DNA of 42,703 nucleotides from a bacterium CPR1 (GCA_021404945.1 QWHO01000003.1:1-42703), one strand, 5' to 3'. Shown: positions 1 through 9,116, numbered from the stretch's first letter. Notes: a model not told the origin generated them from the letters alone. Numbers and translations are program-made.

Positions 1-862
1 ACTCGGCGACGATCAGCTTGCGCAGCGGCGAGGCCTCGAGGAACGCGGCGAGCCGCTCGACCGGGTTCGGCGCGCGGCGGTTCACGGCCACGTCGGGCAG
101 AGCGGCGGCGAATGCGGCCTTCGCGGCTTCGCTGACGGGGGCCTGCGGCTCGGGGCGCGCGATCGACCAGCGCCCGAAACGGCGCGCCTCGACGAAGAAC
201 TGGCCGCCGTCGATGAACAGCTCGTCGGGCCGCAGCAACGGCCGCTCGGGGTCGTGCGACAGGAAACGGAAGCGCTGGCCGGCCTCGTCGGCGAAGCGGC
301 GCGACGCGTCCTCGACGTCGCCGTGCGAGACGACCACGGTCGTGGCGGGCAGGTAGTCGAACAGCGTCGCCGTGCCGTCGTGGAACAGAGGCAGCCAGTA
401 CTCGATGCCCGCGGGTGCGATGCCGTTGCCCACGTCGCGATAGACCGTGCTTCGCGACGGATCGCCTTCGAAGCGTTCGCGCCAGCGACTGCGGAAGGCC
501 GTCCGCGCGGCCTCGTCCATCGGGAACTCGCGCCCCGGCAGCAGCCGCACCCGATCGATGGCGTAGAGGCTGCGCTGGGTGTCCGGATCGAAGGTACGGA
601 TCGAATCGATCTCGTCGCCGAACAGGTCGAGCCGGTAGGGCAGCGCCGAGCCCATCGGGTAGAGGTCGATCAGGCCGCCGCGCACGCAGTACTCGCCGGG
701 ATGGACCACCTGCGAGACGTGTTCGTAGCCGGCCAGCGTGAGCTGGCTGCGCAGCGCCGCCTCGTCGAGCCGTTGCCCCTTGTGAAAGAAGAACGTGTGC
801 GACGCGAGGAACGCCGGTGGAGCCAGCCGGTACAGCGCAGTGCCCGCCGGCACCAGCAGCAT
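1..862 (-). pseudogene. mfd: Transcription-repair coupling factor Mfd, internal fragment (cut at window edge)
   Basis: Read on the minus strand, this stretch encodes about 287 residues of the UvrB-like N-terminal module of Mfd, the ATPase that removes stalled RNA polymerase and recruits UvrA. Recognisable stretches are VVHPGEYCVRGGLIDLYPMG, LFGDEIDSIRTFDPDTQRSL and LLPGREF, then GIEYWLPLF and TATLFDYLP, in the family order. The wording is close to Burkholderiales Mfd as I remember it. The frame is open to base 1, so the RNAP-binding and translocase domains lie outside the window. The first ~130 residues expected of Mfd are missing: homology begins near 859 (LLVPAGTALYR), and upstream in the same frame is a PilZ protein. 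I cannot decide between an assembly chimera and a real rearrangement, but the artefact is more likely. The identification as Mfd is firm. Confidence 0.85.
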
Positions 863-1318
863 GGGAAACAGGGTGGTCTGCAACTCGACCGTCAGCACCA
901 TCTGGGTGCCGACCTCCACCGGCTCGAGCACCTCGAGCTGCATCCCATCGGCGTTGAAGTCCTTGCTGAGAGCGTGGATGCCGTGCGAGACCACCCGTAG
1001 CCGGGCCGGCAGGCGCGCTTTGCGCCGGGCAGCCTCGCCAGCCTGGTTGAGGCCTTCCTGGGTGGCGGCGTAGATGGACGACAGGCTGCGAGTCTCCAGC
1101 ACCTGGCTGACGCAGACAAATTGCTTGTCGGTGTGGGGCCGACAGGACTGAACCATGACGGCGAGTTTAAACTCGCGCCTCTTCGAGCCGTCGGTCAGAT
1201 CAAAGCGAATGCGCAGCACTTTCCCCTCAGGATGGGCTTTCTTGCTACGAAAGGTGACGGTGGCGGCCGAGATCTCCACCAGCTCCACCGGTTGGGGGCG
1301 TTTCAGGAAGTCGAACAC
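863..1318 (-). pseudogene. PilZ-domain protein, 5' part only
   Basis: GTG start at 1318, right after an in-frame TGA, with GGAAG 9 nt upstream. About 150 codons are seen before the frame runs into mfd. The first ~85 residues (VFDFLKRPQPVELVEIS...) form a YcgR-like or second PilZ-like beta domain. After a short helix comes RRKARLPARLRV, which carries the RxxxR motif, followed by DFNADGMQL, matching the [D/N]xSxxG motif with Ala for Ser. Together these are the c-di-GMP-binding signature of PilZ, so this would be a cytoplasmic c-di-GMP receptor. The C-terminal strands of the barrel are missing: homology stops near VELQT (about 886). The gene is divergent from the RecA-like gene at 1406. The PilZ call rests on these two motifs only. 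Confidence 0.6.
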
Positions 1319-1405
1319 GACTCAAGTCTTCCAGGTTGCTCTGTAGGTTCCTTCGAATGTGATCGCGAACCCAGCGCCATCCTTGGGAGGGAGTTGAGGT
1401 CCACG

Positions 1406-2509
1406 ATGAGCGAGATTCAAAATCCAAACTATCCCGCGCCGCCCGGCTACCCGCCTCCAGGCTATCCCGCCCCCGGCTATCCCGGTTATCCCCCTGCTCC
1501 CGGTTACCCTCCGGCGGGGCCCAATCCGGCCGCCATGATGCAGCAGATGATGCAGATGATGATGGCCATGAGCGGATCGGGTCCCGCCCCGGCCGTGGAT
1601 GCGGCCGCTCAGCCCTTCTCCTACGCCGTTCCCGAGGACAAGCCCGACCCGGGCCTGGAGGCCGAGCTGATTCGCCCGGCCACGAAAGGCTCGCTGCTGC
1701 GCGAGCAGCAGGCCCTCCCGGTACAGGAGGTGCTGGACGTCCTGTGCCTCACTCCGGACGGCAAGCACGCCCTGGGCGGCATCCCGAAAGGATGCACCAT
1801 CGCCTTCGCCGGCCCTCCTGGCAAGGGCAAGACCCGCTCGGCCATCGAGGCCATGGTGCGGGTGGCCCTGGGAGGCACGAGGTGCCTCTTCGTGATCGCC
1901 GAGGAGGGCTTTCTGGACGAGGCCGGCTCGGGCCGCGAGCCCCTCTCCTCGCGCCTGGTCCGCATCGGCATGGGTGTCACGGGCCTGTCGGAGCAAGAGC
2001 TCACCGAGAAGGTGCTGGCCAACATCCTGGTGCTCAACGCTCAGTACCACAAGGGCCAAACCTGGGAGGAGTTCGTCAACCGCTATCGTTACATCATCGA
2101 GCGCGAGCAGGTGCGTTTCGTGGTGATCGACTCGCTCAACACGCTCGACCCCACCAGGTCGCGGACGGCCGACAACCTGAGCGCCCTCAAGACTTACAAC
2201 CACGAGAAGGGCGTGACCTGTCTGACCATCGGGCAGATCCGCGACACCGGCATGCCGGTGGGGGGCGAGGCGCTGATGCACACCGCCGACGCCGTCTTCC
2301 TGATCGAGGAGATGAGCCTGGGCTCCAAGGAAGAGGCGGCCCTGTGGGGCGGCAAGTACCGCGACGTGATCGATGTCATCCGGGCGGTCAAGTGCGTCAC
2401 CACGCCTCTCTTCCCCCACGTGCTGCGGCTGGCCCAGAAGGAGGGGCTGGGGACGCTCTCGGTGCACCCGGCTCAACCTGAAGAGATGTTGCCCTTCCCG
2501 CCGGCATGA
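1406..2509 (+). CDS. RecA/RadA-type P-loop ATPase with Pro-Tyr-Gly-rich N-terminus
   Basis: A 367-aa protein. The ATG at 1406 follows GGGAGGGAGTTGAGG; the longer frame from 1121 overlaps the divergent PilZ gene and is not needed. Residues ~8-40 are a low-complexity GYP/PGYP tract and ~43-55 a Met/Gln-rich patch, a tail that could mediate protein clustering. The ATPase core has Walker A GPPGKGKT (136-143) and a Walker B FVVIDS ending at Asp242, plus a QIRD segment like the sensor strand of RecA/RadA/KaiC folds. No zinc finger, Lon-like domain or KaiC duplication is seen. Its stop overlaps the start of the DNA ligase (ATGA), so the two are translationally coupled, which hints at a role in DNA repair or recombination. 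The exact subfamily is not recognised. Confidence 0.8.
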   Translation: MSEIQNPNYPAPPGYPPPGYPAPGYPGYPPAPGYPPAGPNPAAMMQQMMQMMMAMSGSGPAPAVDAAAQPFSYAVPEDKPDPGLEAELIRPATKGSLLREQQALPVQEVLDVLCLTPDGKHALGGIPKGCTIAFAGPPGKGKTRSAIEAMVRVALGGTRCLFVIAEEGFLDEAGSGREPLSSRLVRIGMGVTGLSEQELTEKVLANILVLNAQYHKGQTWEEFVNRYRYIIEREQVRFVVIDSLNTLDPTRSRTADNLSALKTYNHEKGVTCLTIGQIRDTGMPVGGEALMHTADAVFLIEEMSLGSKEEAALWGGKYRDVIDVIRAVKCVTTPLFPHVLRLAQKEGLGTLSVHPAQPEEMLPFPPA

Positions 2510-4437
2510 GGGCGGCAACTCCCGAGGCCATCCGGGAATGGTTCCTCGAGGGGGGAGCCATCCGGGCCGTGCGCCTGGCTCGCCCCGGCATCGGGGCCCG
2601 GCGCCAGAGCCTGGAAGAGTTGGAGAAGCTGCTCGAGCTTCCCTCCAGCCTGCTGTTCGCTGCTTACTCTCTGCTCGAGGCTGAGCCCGACGTCGCCGAC
2701 GAGGCCCTGGACTCGATCCCGTTCTACAGCCTGTGCCGGGGCTTCTTTCTACCTTTGATGGGCCTGGCCCCTGAGCGGGTGGGCAGGCTCTTCGGCCTGA
2801 CCGCCGCCGCGCCGCTCACGAGCGAGCAGCGCTCGCGCCTGGTGGGCGAATTCCTGGCCCGCAAGCTGGGCTTGAGCCTGCAGGAGAAGGTCGCGCTGGT
2901 GATGGGGGACCCGTTCATGGGCAAGCCCCCGGGGGTGCGCGAGGACACGCTCACCCGCTTGCTCGCCCGGCTGGCCTTCCGCACCGTCTCGCAGATCCGC
3001 CACAGCATCGTGGGGGCTGGCGACCTGGCTTCGCTCTTTGCCATGCGAACGACGCGCGACCGCTCCGATCTGACTTCCGCCGAGGTGCTGACCGTGCTGC
3101 GCTTTCTCAAAGGGGCCGAGCCGTTTCACCGCATGCGGGCCCTGGAGGACCTGTTCCTGCGCTGCGGCCGGCTGGAGGCCTACGTGCTGTCGGCCCTCAT
3201 CCTCAACAAGGTGCACCTGAGCCTGAGCGGGCGCAGCGAGCTGATCTACGAGCACCTGGCCGCCCAGTTCCAGGCGGCCAAAGAAGTGCTGGCCACGGTA
3301 GCGGCGCTCACCGACCCGTTCGAGCTGGCCAGCATCCTCGAGCACGAGGGTGTTCCCGGGCTCAAGAAGATCGCTTTGAAGCCGCTGTCTCCCATTCTAC
3401 CGGCCCTGGCGGGGGCCACCGTGCCGGCCGAGGTCAAGCTCCCGGCCTGGTTCGAGTGCAAGTACGACGGCATCCGCCTGATGCTGCACAAAGCGACCGA
3501 CGAGCGCGGTCAGCTCGAGTTTGCCGGCTACACCCGGCGGCGCCACGACTGGAGCGAGCTGATCCCGGGCCTGGCCCCCCTGGCCCGGGTGCTGCCCTGT
3601 CACAGCGCCATTCTCGACGGTGAGCTGCACGGCAGCACCCTGGACCGTAGCGGCACACTGCGCCCGTGCACCGTCTACGAGGTGCACACCTTCCTGCGGG
3701 GCGAGCCGGGGGCCGCCCGTGTCAACCTGCGCTACACCGCCTTCGACCTGCTCTACCTCGACGGGGTGGACCTGACCGACCGCCCCTTCTCCGAGCGCCG
3801 CGCCCGCCTCGAGCGCCTGCTGGCTGTTCCCTCGCAGCTCCCGCTGCCCCTGCCGCTGGAGCTGAGCCGGGGCAGGCGGGTCGAGAGTCGCGAGGAGATG
3901 AACCGGCTCTACGAGCAGTTCCGGGCTCAGGGCTACGAGGGCGGCATGCTCAAGATCGAGAGCTCGGCCTATCCCCTGGCCACCCGCACTCCCAACTGGA
4001 TGAAGCGAAAGCCCGAGGAAACGCTGGACCTGGTGCTGACGGGCGCCTTCTGGAGCGATCCCAGCACGGCCGGCAAGCGGATGTTCGACGCTTACCTCAT
4101 CTCCTGCCGGGGGCCGGAGGGGCTGCACCTGGTGGGCACGGTGGGGGGCGTGGACGAGTCCACCACCCTGAAGATCGCCGGGGCCATCTTGCAGCACAAC
4201 CTCCTCACCGGCCGCCCCATCGAGCACCGCGGTCACCAGCGCACGGCCGCCGGTCTCGAGCTGGCCCCCTACCTGGTGGTCACGGTGGCGCTGGAGGGAG
4301 TGGTGCGCGACGTGGGCGGCGTGTTTTCGCTGCGCTCGCCGCGCATCAAGCAGGTTCGGGCGGGCGAGATGTCGGTGGGAGAGATTGCCACCCTGGAGGA
4401 GATCGAGCGGCGTCACATGCGCGAGGGGCTGGGCTGA
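2506..4437 (+). CDS. lig: ATP-dependent DNA ligase
   Basis: A 643-aa ligase of the LigI/archaeal LigB architecture: a helical N-terminal DNA-binding domain (about 1-290), the adenylation domain, and a C-terminal OB domain. Motif I is ECKYDGIR, with Lys319 as the AMP-accepting nucleophile. AFDLLYLDG (412-420) fits motif IIIa, EGGMLK (478-483) is motif IV, and WMKRKP (498-503) is motif V. All catalytic motifs are intact, so it should seal nicks using ATP. Bacteria replicate with NAD-dependent LigA, so an extra ATP ligase usually acts in repair or competence. No LigD polymerase or nuclease domain and no Ku gene is present here. It is coupled to the upstream RecA-like ATPase (ATGA overlap) and lies 1 nt before the next gene. 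Confidence 0.93.
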   Translation: MRAATPEAIREWFLEGGAIRAVRLARPGIGARRQSLEELEKLLELPSSLLFAAYSLLEAEPDVADEALDSIPFYSLCRGFFLPLMGLAPERVGRLFGLTAAAPLTSEQRSRLVGEFLARKLGLSLQEKVALVMGDPFMGKPPGVREDTLTRLLARLAFRTVSQIRHSIVGAGDLASLFAMRTTRDRSDLTSAEVLTVLRFLKGAEPFHRMRALEDLFLRCGRLEAYVLSALILNKVHLSLSGRSELIYEHLAAQFQAAKEVLATVAALTDPFELASILEHEGVPGLKKIALKPLSPILPALAGATVPAEVKLPAWFECKYDGIRLMLHKATDERGQLEFAGYTRRRHDWSELIPGLAPLARVLPCHSAILDGELHGSTLDRSGTLRPCTVYEVHTFLRGEPGAARVNLRYTAFDLLYLDGVDLTDRPFSERRARLERLLAVPSQLPLPLPLELSRGRRVESREEMNRLYEQFRAQGYEGGMLKIESSAYPLATRTPNWMKRKPEETLDLVLTGAFWSDPSTAGKRMFDAYLISCRGPEGLHLVGTVGGVDESTTLKIAGAILQHNLLTGRPIEHRGHQRTAAGLELAPYLVVTVALEGVVRDVGGVFSLRSPRIKQVRAGEMSVGEIATLEEIERRHMREGLG

Positions 4438-4438
4438 C

Positions 4439-5902
4439 ATGTTCGGACAGCTGGGAATTCTCAAGCGCCGCCTGGGTTGCGCGCGTCCTGCCTACCAGGC
4501 CCATTTCTGCGCGAGCTGCCATCTGATGGCCGAGTTCGGCGGCAAGCCGGCCTCGCTGTGGATGAACTACGACCTGACCTTCCTGAGTGTGCTGCTCTCG
4601 AGCCTGGAAGGGCCGGGAGAGGCCCGTCCGGCCGCCTGCACGGCCTTGCCCTGGCGCAAAGTGCGGGTAGCTCCGCTGCCGGTGTGGGGGCGCCGTGCCC
4701 TGGCCGCGCTCAATCTGGCCCTGCTTTCGGCCAAGCTGGAGGACGACCGGCAGGACGAGCGGGGACTGACCCGCCGGCTGGCCGGCGCCTGGGTGGCCGC
4801 CTACCAGAGACGGGTGGACCAGGTGTTGGGCGACACCGGCTTCCCGCTGGCCATCATCCGGGCGCTGCCCCATCGGCAGGCGCTGGTCGAGCAGGCCCGA
4901 GGCTCGCTGGGCGAGCTCAGCCAGCCCACTGCCGACACCATTGGAGCCATCCTCGAGCACGTGGGCGATCTCTCGGGCCGCCCCGAGCGTCGCTCCGACC
5001 TGGGCCGGCTGGGCCAGGTGCTGGGCCGGTTTCTCTACTACCTGGATGCGGCTCAGGACTTCGCCGAGGATGCCCGCAAAGGCCGCTTCAACGCCCTGGC
5101 GGCATGCTGGGGACCCGCCTGGCAGGAGGCCCGCGCTGCAACTCTGCTGCATGGCTCGCTGGAGGAGCTGACCGCTGCCCTGCGGCGCTTTGCTGACCTC
5201 GAGCCGCTGGGCAGCCTGATCGACCCCCTGCTCGACTCGCTGGCCGACCGCCTGCCGGTGCACGGGTCCTGGGTGCCCTCCTGGCGCCGTCTGCAGGCGG
5301 GCGACTGCAATTGCGACTGTGGTGGCGGCGACTGCAGCGGCTGCGACGGTTGCTGTGGCAGCGGCGATCACAGCGGTTGCTGCACAGGCTGCTGTGACAG
5401 CTCTCACGGCGGATGCTGTCACAGCGGCAGCTCTCACAGCGGGTGCTGTGCCCCCAGCGATCCCACGGTCGACTGTTGTTGCATGAGCTGCGAGTGCTGC
5501 GGCGAGGCCGACGTGGATGATGCTGTCACCACGAGCTCTGCCGGAGCAGCGGCCGCAAGCGCCACCAGCGTTTTACTCCTGTGCCCCGGTTGCCGCTCGC
5601 CCCTGAAACCCCAGAAGGTGGGCAAGGTGGAGGTGGACCAGTGCCCCGCTTGCGCCGGGCTCTGGCTCGACCGTCACGAGCTGAAAGCGCTGGCTAAAAT
5701 GCGCTCGCTGCCCGGCTGGCTGCTCGAGCCGGTCAGCATCGTGCCGGATCGGCCGCTCGTCCTCGAAGGAGAGCGGCGCTGCCCGCGCTGCGAGGCGCTC
5801 TTGCAGGTGGCCGACAACAAGGGAGTGCGCATCGACCTGTGCCGCAGCTGCGAGGGGGTCTACTTCGACCGGGGCGAGCTGAACCAGGTGCTCAGAAGTT
5901 GA
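4439..5902 (+). CDS. DUF5685-like protein with 21-Cys metal-binding-like insert and two zf-TFIIB domains
   Basis: A 487-aa protein starting 1 nt after the ligase stop. The N-terminal ~285 residues resemble the DUF5685 family: MFGQLG start, AHFCASC, YDLTFLSVLL and a DDRQDER segment, largely helical and of unknown function. Residues 290-354 are extraordinarily rich in Cys (21 in 65), with Gly, Ser, Asp and His, arranged as repeated CC pairs (DGCCGSG, SGCCTGCC, GGCCHSG). Two zf-TFIIB-type zinc ribbons follow: CPGC...CPAC (382-418) and CPRC...CRSC (448-485), each ending in the usual WLDR/YFDR-GEL segment. The middle region would bind many soft metal ions or form disulfides; that is inference from composition. 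It ends 11 nt inside the convergent AIM24 gene. The joining of these three modules is unusual. Confidence 0.75.
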   Translation: MFGQLGILKRRLGCARPAYQAHFCASCHLMAEFGGKPASLWMNYDLTFLSVLLSSLEGPGEARPAACTALPWRKVRVAPLPVWGRRALAALNLALLSAKLEDDRQDERGLTRRLAGAWVAAYQRRVDQVLGDTGFPLAIIRALPHRQALVEQARGSLGELSQPTADTIGAILEHVGDLSGRPERRSDLGRLGQVLGRFLYYLDAAQDFAEDARKGRFNALAACWGPAWQEARAATLLHGSLEELTAALRRFADLEPLGSLIDPLLDSLADRLPVHGSWVPSWRRLQAGDCNCDCGGGDCSGCDGCCGSGDHSGCCTGCCDSSHGGCCHSGSSHSGCCAPSDPTVDCCCMSCECCGEADVDDAVTTSSAGAAAASATSVLLLCPGCRSPLKPQKVGKVEVDQCPACAGLWLDRHELKALAKMRSLPGWLLEPVSIVPDRPLVLEGERRCPRCEALLQVADNKGVRIDLCRSCEGVYFDRGELNQVLRS

Positions 5903-6947
5903 GCCCGTAGCCTCCCCGCCGGTCGTTGTCTTCATCGCGCGAGGAGGGGCTGTCGGAGCTTGCGCCCCCGCCCCAGCTGAAACCGATGCCAGGACGCGAG
6001 GAGCTGCTCGAGTCGTCCTTCGAGCCGGAAGCGGGCCCGAAGGAGAACCCGCTGCCCGACTTGCTGCGGGGCGCCCTGTCCCGCACCTCGTCGGTGCGGT
6101 CGCGCACCGTGTCGAGCTTGCGGCTCGGGGGGCCGGGGCCGAGCACGGGGCCGTCGTCGAAGAGGAAGTCAAACAGCTTGCTGACCATGCCGCGACTCGG
6201 GCGTGGCGTGGGCTCGGGAGGGGGAGCGGGCCTCGCGGGCTCCTTCTCGCGCTCGCGGCGGCTCCGGCTCACCGTCACGCTGGTCTGGCCGCGCCGCAAG
6301 CCCAGCGCGTCCACCAGGTGCTCGAGCGGCATGGTCTGCAGCCAGATGCGGCCCGGACCGGTCAGGGTGGCCATGAACAGGCCCTGACCGAAGAGGGCGT
6401 TGCTGACTCCCTCGACCATGTTCACCTCGAAGCGGACGGTGGGCTCGTACATCCCCACGTGCCCGGGGCGAAGGTGCAGCCGCTCGCCATCGGCCAGAGT
6501 CTGCTCGACCAGCTCGCCCGAGAGATCGATGAAGGCCAGTCCGGGTCCGGTGACCTTCTGCATCGCAAGCCCCTGCGAGCCGAAGAGCCAGACATCGGGA
6601 TTGTGGAAAGCGAGCTCGAGCGAGACCGACTTCTGGGCGCAAAGAAAGCTCTCTCGCCGGCACAAAATGCTCTCGCCAGTCTTGAGATCGAGGGGCACGA
6701 TGGTGCCGGGATAACGAGCCGCAAAGGCCACCCGGGCGGGCAGGTCCACCTCGAACTCGGTAAGGAAGAGGCTCGAGCCCGAGAAGGCGCGCTTGACGCC
6801 CTCCCAGAGTCCGCCGCCGGTGTGGGTGGAGACCCTCACCCCGTCACTCATCCAGGACATGCTGTGGGTCTGGCTGTAGAGCCGATCGCCGGGGGTCAGC
6901 TCGAGGGTCAGAGTCTGGAGAAGGGTGCCGTTGATCGCGTACTTCAC
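5892..6947 (-). CDS. AIM24-family protein (TIGR00266-like)
   Basis: 351 aa from a GTG at 6947. The first ~225 residues show the AIM24/TIGR00266 beta-sandwich wording: GDRLYSQTHSMSWMSDGV, then WEGVKRAFSGSSLFLTEF, PGTIVPLDL, and GQGLFMATLTGPGRIWLQTM close to the C-end of the fold. The remaining ~125 residues are a low-complexity Pro, Arg, Ser and Gly tail holding one FDFLFDDG patch. AIM24 proteins are widespread in bacteria and are also found in yeast mitochondria; their biochemical role is not established. No signal peptide or membrane segment is visible. It is divergent from the regulator at 7182 across 234 bp, and its 3' end overlaps the convergent DUF5685-like gene by 11 nt. Confidence 0.85.
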   Translation of the reverse strand: MKYAINGTLLQTLTLELTPGDRLYSQTHSMSWMSDGVRVSTHTGGGLWEGVKRAFSGSSLFLTEFEVDLPARVAFAARYPGTIVPLDLKTGESILCRRESFLCAQKSVSLELAFHNPDVWLFGSQGLAMQKVTGPGLAFIDLSGELVEQTLADGERLHLRPGHVGMYEPTVRFEVNMVEGVSNALFGQGLFMATLTGPGRIWLQTMPLEHLVDALGLRRGQTSVTVSRSRREREKEPARPAPPPEPTPRPSRGMVSKLFDFLFDDGPVLGPGPPSRKLDTVRDRTDEVRDRAPRSKSGSGFSFGPASGSKDDSSSSSRPGIGFSWGGGASSDSPSSRDEDNDRRGGYGLNF

Positions 6948-7123
6948 ATGGGTAAGTTCCCGACAGCACCCCGCCCCGCCTGCCGCGCGAAGACTTGTCC
7001 GGCATTGCGTCCACCCACGAGCTTCAGGAGTCTTTCAAAGATTGGGAGGTGGAGACTCCGGGTCTCTTCGAAGGGGACCACCGGTCGGGTCAGGGGCGCC
7101 ACGCCACATCGATGAGTGGCCGC

Positions 7124-7137
7124 TTGATCTGGATCAG
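7124..7137. promoter_or_regulatory. FNR/Dnr-type box upstream of the PAS-GAF-SARP regulator
   Basis: TTGATCTGGATCAG matches the FNR-family consensus TTGATNNNNATCAA at 9 of 10 specified positions. Its centre (7130.5) would put a class II start site near 7172; a weak -10 (TAGCCT, 7161-7166) fits that spacing. The downstream TTG start at 7182 is preceded by GGAGGG. The same spacer CTGG occurs in the perfect box at 28849. The site lies between divergent genes and could also affect the AIM24 gene. Confidence 0.7.
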
Positions 7138-7181
7138 TTATCGAGGGTGCACGCTCATGGTAGCCTCACCGCGGAGGGCAT

Positions 7182-9116
7182 TTGCATAGAGGTTGGTTCA
7201 TCACATCGCCGGACCTGCGCATCATTCAGTGGAATGAAGAGTTGGGCCGGCGGCTTCGGATTCCGTCCGAGGCGGCCGTGGGGAGGCGTTGTCGCGAAGT
7301 CTTGCCGGCCTGCGTAGATGACGGGTCCTGTACGGCTTTGGGTGGCTGCAATCGCAAGGGATACCCTTGCCTGGGCGTGACTCTTCCCACTGGGCAGATG
7401 CTGGTTGGTTACGCCGATGGGTCCACCTGTGGCCCGAGCCTGTCCCTCGATCTGGCCGTCATGACGCGGATGATGTCCTGGTTGACGAGCGATGACCCGG
7501 ACCGAGGCCTGGACCAGGCCCTGGAGACCTTGCGCCTGGTGCTCGACGCCCAGGCGGCCGAGCTCTTTCTCGCCAGTCCCCTGGACGGGGAGATGGTGCT
7601 GTCAGCCCACTCCGGATGGCGTCCATCGGCTTTTTATGAGAAGTGCCGATTCGCCCCGGGCGAGGGGTTTCCTGGCCTGGTAGCCGCTCGCCAACGGGAG
7701 TTACTCACCAATCGCCTCCAAGAGGACCCCAGGTTCTTGCGCGAGAGCATCAAGCGCTGTGGCATCCGAACTTACGCGTGCACCCCGTTGGTAGGGGAAG
7801 GCCGCCTGTTGGGCAGCGTCAATCTGGCCTGGAGCTCGCCCGAGGTTCCGTTGCCGCGCGTGTCCGAGCTGCTCCAGTGGGCCGCCCTGTTCATTTCCAA
7901 TGGCTTGAAAGCGAGTTATGACCGGGCTCGCCTGCAGGTTGCCAGGGCAGGCCCCTTCCATAAGGGCAAGCTGGATCTCCTGGCGGCATTTTTGCGCGAG
8001 CAGAGCCGTGCTGACGGGCTGCAATTTGGCGGTGGGGAGCCTGATTGTCCGGCTCGACTGACAAAGCGCGTGGTTCTCGTTGAGAGTGCGGGGCCGGGTC
8101 TCCCGACCCCCTGCCGGGCTTGCTCTTCGTCAGCGACGGGCGACCGGATGTGCCTGCCGGTCGCCGACCAGATCGCGCAGTGTTTGTACACGCGCAGTCC
8201 TCAACCGATGACCCGATTTCTTGTTCCGTCGCTGGAGATCGTGCAAGAGATCAGACGCAACTGGTCGACGCGCCCGTGCTGCTGCTCCGAGCCAGACCCC
8301 AGGCAGCCAGAGCAACCGAAGGTGGTGCCCGAATGGAGCATTCGCTGCTTTGGCCCGCTTGAGATCCGCCGCCGTGGCCGCTTGATCCCCCGGGAGGCCT
8401 TCACCCGACAGAAGGCGATCACCCTGCTCCGGCTGCTTTTGTTGCAGGCGGGCAGGCCGATCGGGCGGGAGGCGCTGTGCGAGATCTTCTGGCCCGGGGC
8501 CAGTCTGCAGGCGGGCACCAACCGTCTGCACGGCATTCTGCACTCCCTGCGCCAGGTCTTGGAAGCCGGCCCTCCCTGGCAGCACATCTGCCACGAAGGC
8601 GACGGTTACTGCTTCCGCAGCAGCCCCGGCATTTTCGTGGATCTGCTCGAGTTCGAGCGGCAGTTCCGCGAGGGCAAAAAGGCCCTCATGGGCCAGGAGC
8701 CAATGCGTGCTCTACCGCATTTTGAGCAAGCTTGCGAGGTGTATCGGGGGGATCTTTTCGAGGATGAGCCCTACGCCGAGTGGTGCTGGAGCGAGCGCGA
8801 GCAGTGCCGAGAGCGCTTTCACTCCATGCTCAAGGCGATGGCCGAGATCTGCCTCGAGCGGGGAGAGCTCGACCGGAGCGAAGGCCACTACCGGCGCGCG
8901 CTCGGGGCCGACCCTCTGCGAGAAGACCTGCACCGGGGCCTGATCCTGTGCCTCTGGCGGCAAGGTCGCAGGAGCGAGGCGTTTCGGCAGTACGATGAAT
9001 GCGCCCGGTTGGTGCGTCAAGAGCTGGACGCTGATCCTTTGCCCGACACCCAGCAACTTCTTCGGGCCATCCGCTCGGCGGATCCGGCCCTGATTCTCTG
9101 CAATGGCACGGCCTGA
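7182..9116 (+). CDS. PAS-GAF-SARP (BTAD) transcriptional regulator, probable regulator of nitrate respiration
   Basis: 644 aa from a TTG preceded by GGAGGG (only 3 nt away). Residues 1-~90 read as a PAS domain (ITSPDLRIIQWNEELGRRL) whose core carries a Cys cluster, CREVLPACVDDGSC...CNRKGYPC, which could hold a metal or Fe-S centre. Residues ~95-245 are a GAF domain. A linker (~250-385) holds more Cys (PCRACSS, RPCCCSE). Residues ~388-470 form the winged-helix DNA-binding domain of SARP/AfsR-type regulators (IRCFGPLEIRRRGR...RQKAITLLRLLLL), followed by the bacterial transcriptional activator TPR-like domain (~480-635, DLLEFERQF...YRGDLFED). It lies directly before the nar operon and behind an FNR-type box, so a sensor-activator of nitrate/NO respiration is likely. 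Thermus DnrS, which I recall as a large GAF-containing activator of a nar cluster, is the nearest functional parallel, but I cannot check homology. Confidence 0.85.
   Translation: MHRGWFITSPDLRIIQWNEELGRRLRIPSEAAVGRRCREVLPACVDDGSCTALGGCNRKGYPCLGVTLPTGQMLVGYADGSTCGPSLSLDLAVMTRMMSWLTSDDPDRGLDQALETLRLVLDAQAAELFLASPLDGEMVLSAHSGWRPSAFYEKCRFAPGEGFPGLVAARQRELLTNRLQEDPRFLRESIKRCGIRTYACTPLVGEGRLLGSVNLAWSSPEVPLPRVSELLQWAALFISNGLKASYDRARLQVARAGPFHKGKLDLLAAFLREQSRADGLQFGGGEPDCPARLTKRVVLVESAGPGLPTPCRACSSSATGDRMCLPVADQIAQCLYTRSPQPMTRFLVPSLEIVQEIRRNWSTRPCCCSEPDPRQPEQPKVVPEWSIRCFGPLEIRRRGRLIPREAFTRQKAITLLRLLLLQAGRPIGREALCEIFWPGASLQAGTNRLHGILHSLRQVLEAGPPWQHICHEGDGYCFRSSPGIFVDLLEFERQFREGKKALMGQEPMRALPHFEQACEVYRGDLFEDEPYAEWCWSEREQCRERFHSMLKAMAEICLERGELDRSEGHYRRALGADPLREDLHRGLILCLWRQGRRSEAFRQYDECARLVRQELDADPLPDTQQLLRAIRSADPALILCNGTA

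Noticed and set aside
254-1000. Long plus-strand frames over the first kilobase
   Set aside because: They mirror the minus-strand mfd/PilZ frame, which has clear homology; the plus-strand peptides are Arg/Ala-rich noise.
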